From NCBI GenBank assembly GCA_023145185.1, contig JAGLEG010000573.1, positions 1-8,184 on the forward strand: a stretch of 8,184 nt of DNA, in the 5' to 3' direction. Position numbers and translations under genes: made by a program. Origin of the DNA: Thermoplasmata archaeon (GTDB lineage Archaea; Thermoplasmatota; Penumbrarchaeia; Penumbrarchaeales; Penumbrarchaeaceae). How positions within the stretch are numbered: the stretch's first letter is position 1; every line of letters starts with the position of its first letter. Below are positions 7,332 through 8,184 of this stretch, piece by piece. The notes below the pieces were generated by a model, which was not told the DNA's origin, searched no databases, and was given only the letters and a program-made list of their open reading frames with translations.

Positions 7332-7345
7332 CTCTTTTCCCTCTA
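7332..7345 (-). promoter_or_regulatory. Ribosome binding site fused to upstream stop codon
   Basis: Read on the minus strand, the KaiC-like gene's TAG (7345-7343) runs straight into AGGG (7342-7339), followed by a 7-base spacer and the ATG of the proline-rich gene. A ribosome finishing the first gene would stop over the start site of the second, which supports translational coupling of the pair. Confidence 0.6.
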
Positions 7346-8035
7346 ATCCATGAAAATCGGCCCGAGGATGGAGATGCCCTGCTCCCCCACCTCAACTGCG
7401 TGCATCTCCATTGAATGATTGCACGCCCTCATCTTCTCGATCTGAATGAACCTGCTTAGCCTTCCCTGTTTTCTCTTCAAGCCCAGGAAAATTATACCAT
7501 CCGCGAGAAAGCCCTCGTTTCCCAGCAGTTGGGATTCCGAATCAAGGGATCTCTCCATTATGATGAAACTGTAGAGGTTGAGGTCGCGAAGCACCTGGAA
7601 GAAATGATACATCTTCTTCCTCATGTCCTTGTTTCCCTCCATCAACGAGTAGAGGGCGCCGAGTGAGTCCAGTGCGAAAACGCTGAACTTCTCCCCTTTG
7701 ACCTTCTTGTAATGCTTGATCATCCTCTCGAGGAAGAGCGTATAATCAACGTCCTCGGACTCCTGGCGCAGGTCCGTGAAATCGGTGATCTGCATGTTCA
7801 TGGAGAGTTTGATCCCCAGGCTCTCCATATTGGTCAGGTGGGACGACACGGTCTCCTCAAGGGTCGTGTACATGCCGAACTCATCGGTTCCATCGAGATA
7901 CTTGGTGATCAGTGAATATATGAAACTGGATTTCAATGAGCCGGGCGGTCCGGTCACCAGGACCACCTTGGGCCTCTTGATATCGGTCCTGAATATCTTA
8001 TCAAGCCCTCTTAACGTATCCTTGAACAAATCCAT
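7343..8035 (-). CDS. Single-domain KaiC-like (RecA-superfamily) ATPase, 230 residues
   Basis: This is a P-loop ATPase of the KaiC branch of the RecA superfamily, which in archaea is often linked to signalling and regulation; its target is unknown. Residues 29-37 read GPPGSLKSS, the Walker A loop, but Leu34 stands where the consensus has Gly. Residues 57-61 (TTLEE) match the KaiC TFEE segment with its paired catalytic glutamates (E60, E61). Walker B is SVFALDS at 118-124 (D123). GFLADGIIFL at 175-184 and K201-x-R203-x3-H207 match the conserved C-terminal KaiC elements. At 230 residues it is one complete domain, without the second domain of cyanobacterial KaiC. An in-frame TGA lies immediately before ATG 8035, so no longer start is possible; AGGGG with GGTGA lies unusually close to the ATG. 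ArlH of the archaellum is a related family, but no archaellum genes are nearby. Confidence 0.88.
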   Translation of the reverse strand: MDLFKDTLRGLDKIFRTDIKRPKVVLVTGPPGSLKSSFIYSLITKYLDGTDEFGMYTTLEETVSSHLTNMESLGIKLSMNMQITDFTDLRQESEDVDYTLFLERMIKHYKKVKGEKFSVFALDSLGALYSLMEGNKDMRKKMYHFFQVLRDLNLYSFIIMERSLDSESQLLGNEGFLADGIIFLGLKRKQGRLSRFIQIEKMRACNHSMEMHAVEVGEQGISILGPIFMD

Positions 8036-8184
8036 TCACCCCTTTTTATCGACGGGCCACGAGGGGAGACCCGCGGCCTTTCACCGCATTGAATGATGGA
8101 TGGAGAATATAATCATTGTGCTGATAATACTGCCTAACTTTGACATTTGAGTACAGATTAGTGTCAAAGTGAGGCCTCTCCCAA
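8036..8184 (-). promoter_or_regulatory. Upstream region and candidate promoter of the KaiC-like gene
   Basis: These 149 bases precede the ATPase gene. A TATA-like element, GATTATATTC on the minus strand, lies at 8105-8114. A start site about 25 bases downstream would fall near 8084 and leave a leader of roughly 50 bases. That leader is GC-rich and contains small complementary blocks such as GCGG and CCGC, so it may fold. The outer half (8100-8184) is much more A/T-rich than the coding DNA. No convincing gene was found on either strand. Confidence 0.4.
8137..8170. repeat. Perfect 9-bp inverted repeat, candidate operator
   Basis: ACTTTGACA (8137-8145) and TGTCAAAGT (8162-8170) are exact reverse complements separated by 16 bases. 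The pair lies 23-56 bases upstream of the TATA-like element of the KaiC-like gene, where an activator or dimeric regulator could bind. The arm centres are 25 bp apart. There is no T-run beside it, so a terminator of a gene beyond the edge is less likely. Confidence 0.5.

Noticed and set aside
7343..8035. ArlH (FlaH) of the archaellum
   Set aside because: ArlH is a related KaiC-like ATPase, but no archaellin, ArlI or ArlJ gene is nearby and the flanking genes are unrelated to archaellum operons.
8046..8183. Minus-strand open frame of 45 codons reaching the right edge
   Set aside because: It uses CGC, CGT and CGA arginine codons unlike the neighbouring genes, overlaps the TATA-like element and inverted repeat, and has no recognisable motif; an overlapping frame of 33 codons is equally open. 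It could be a gene end, but I cannot support it.

Overview
The window looks archaeal, most likely a euryarchaeote of the Thermoplasmata type, although the lineage is a guess. The support is a stand-alone single-domain KaiC-family ATPase, arginine codons dominated by AGG with frequent ATA isoleucine codons, purine-rich coding strands, TATA-like elements upstream of genes, and ribosome binding sites of the AGGG / GGTG kind. There are no tRNA or rRNA genes, no insertion sequence and no CRISPR array.

Layout. Left edge (1-169, minus): the first 56 codons of an isochorismatase-like cysteine hydrolase whose body lies outside the window. A 133-base divergent spacer (170-302) holds a possible promoter for that gene and a small hairpin covering the ribosome binding site of the next. 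At 303-1082 (plus) is a 259-residue TPR protein. Its stop codon directly abuts the stop of the largest gene, 1083-6344 (minus), which encodes a 1753-residue all-helical protein. Upstream of that gene are a 147-base spacer with a strong TATA-like element, then a 279-residue proline-rich protein (6492-7331, minus), and 11 bases further upstream a 230-residue KaiC-like ATPase (7343-8035, minus). The right edge (8036-8184) is a probable promoter region with a perfect 9-bp inverted repeat.

The main result is that the giant protein is not generic coiled coil. It can be read as about 25 tandem helical units (possibly 26) with a remarkably strict 66-residue spacing: 16 of the 24 intervals between units are exactly 66 residues, and six of the other eight are 69 or 70. 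Each unit carries one TPR-like hairpin (Ala at +13, Phe/Leu at +17, often Gly-Asp-Tyr at +20 to +22, small residue at +25) plus a further long helical stretch. I do not recognise this as a named repeat family.

How the genes may work together (inference): the KaiC-like ATPase and the proline-rich protein are probably co-transcribed and translationally coupled, with the giant gene following in the same direction, probably also from its own promoter. An ATPase switch, a flexible adaptor and a very long helical scaffold would fit an undescribed cytoplasmic assembly. Only gene order and domain architecture support this.
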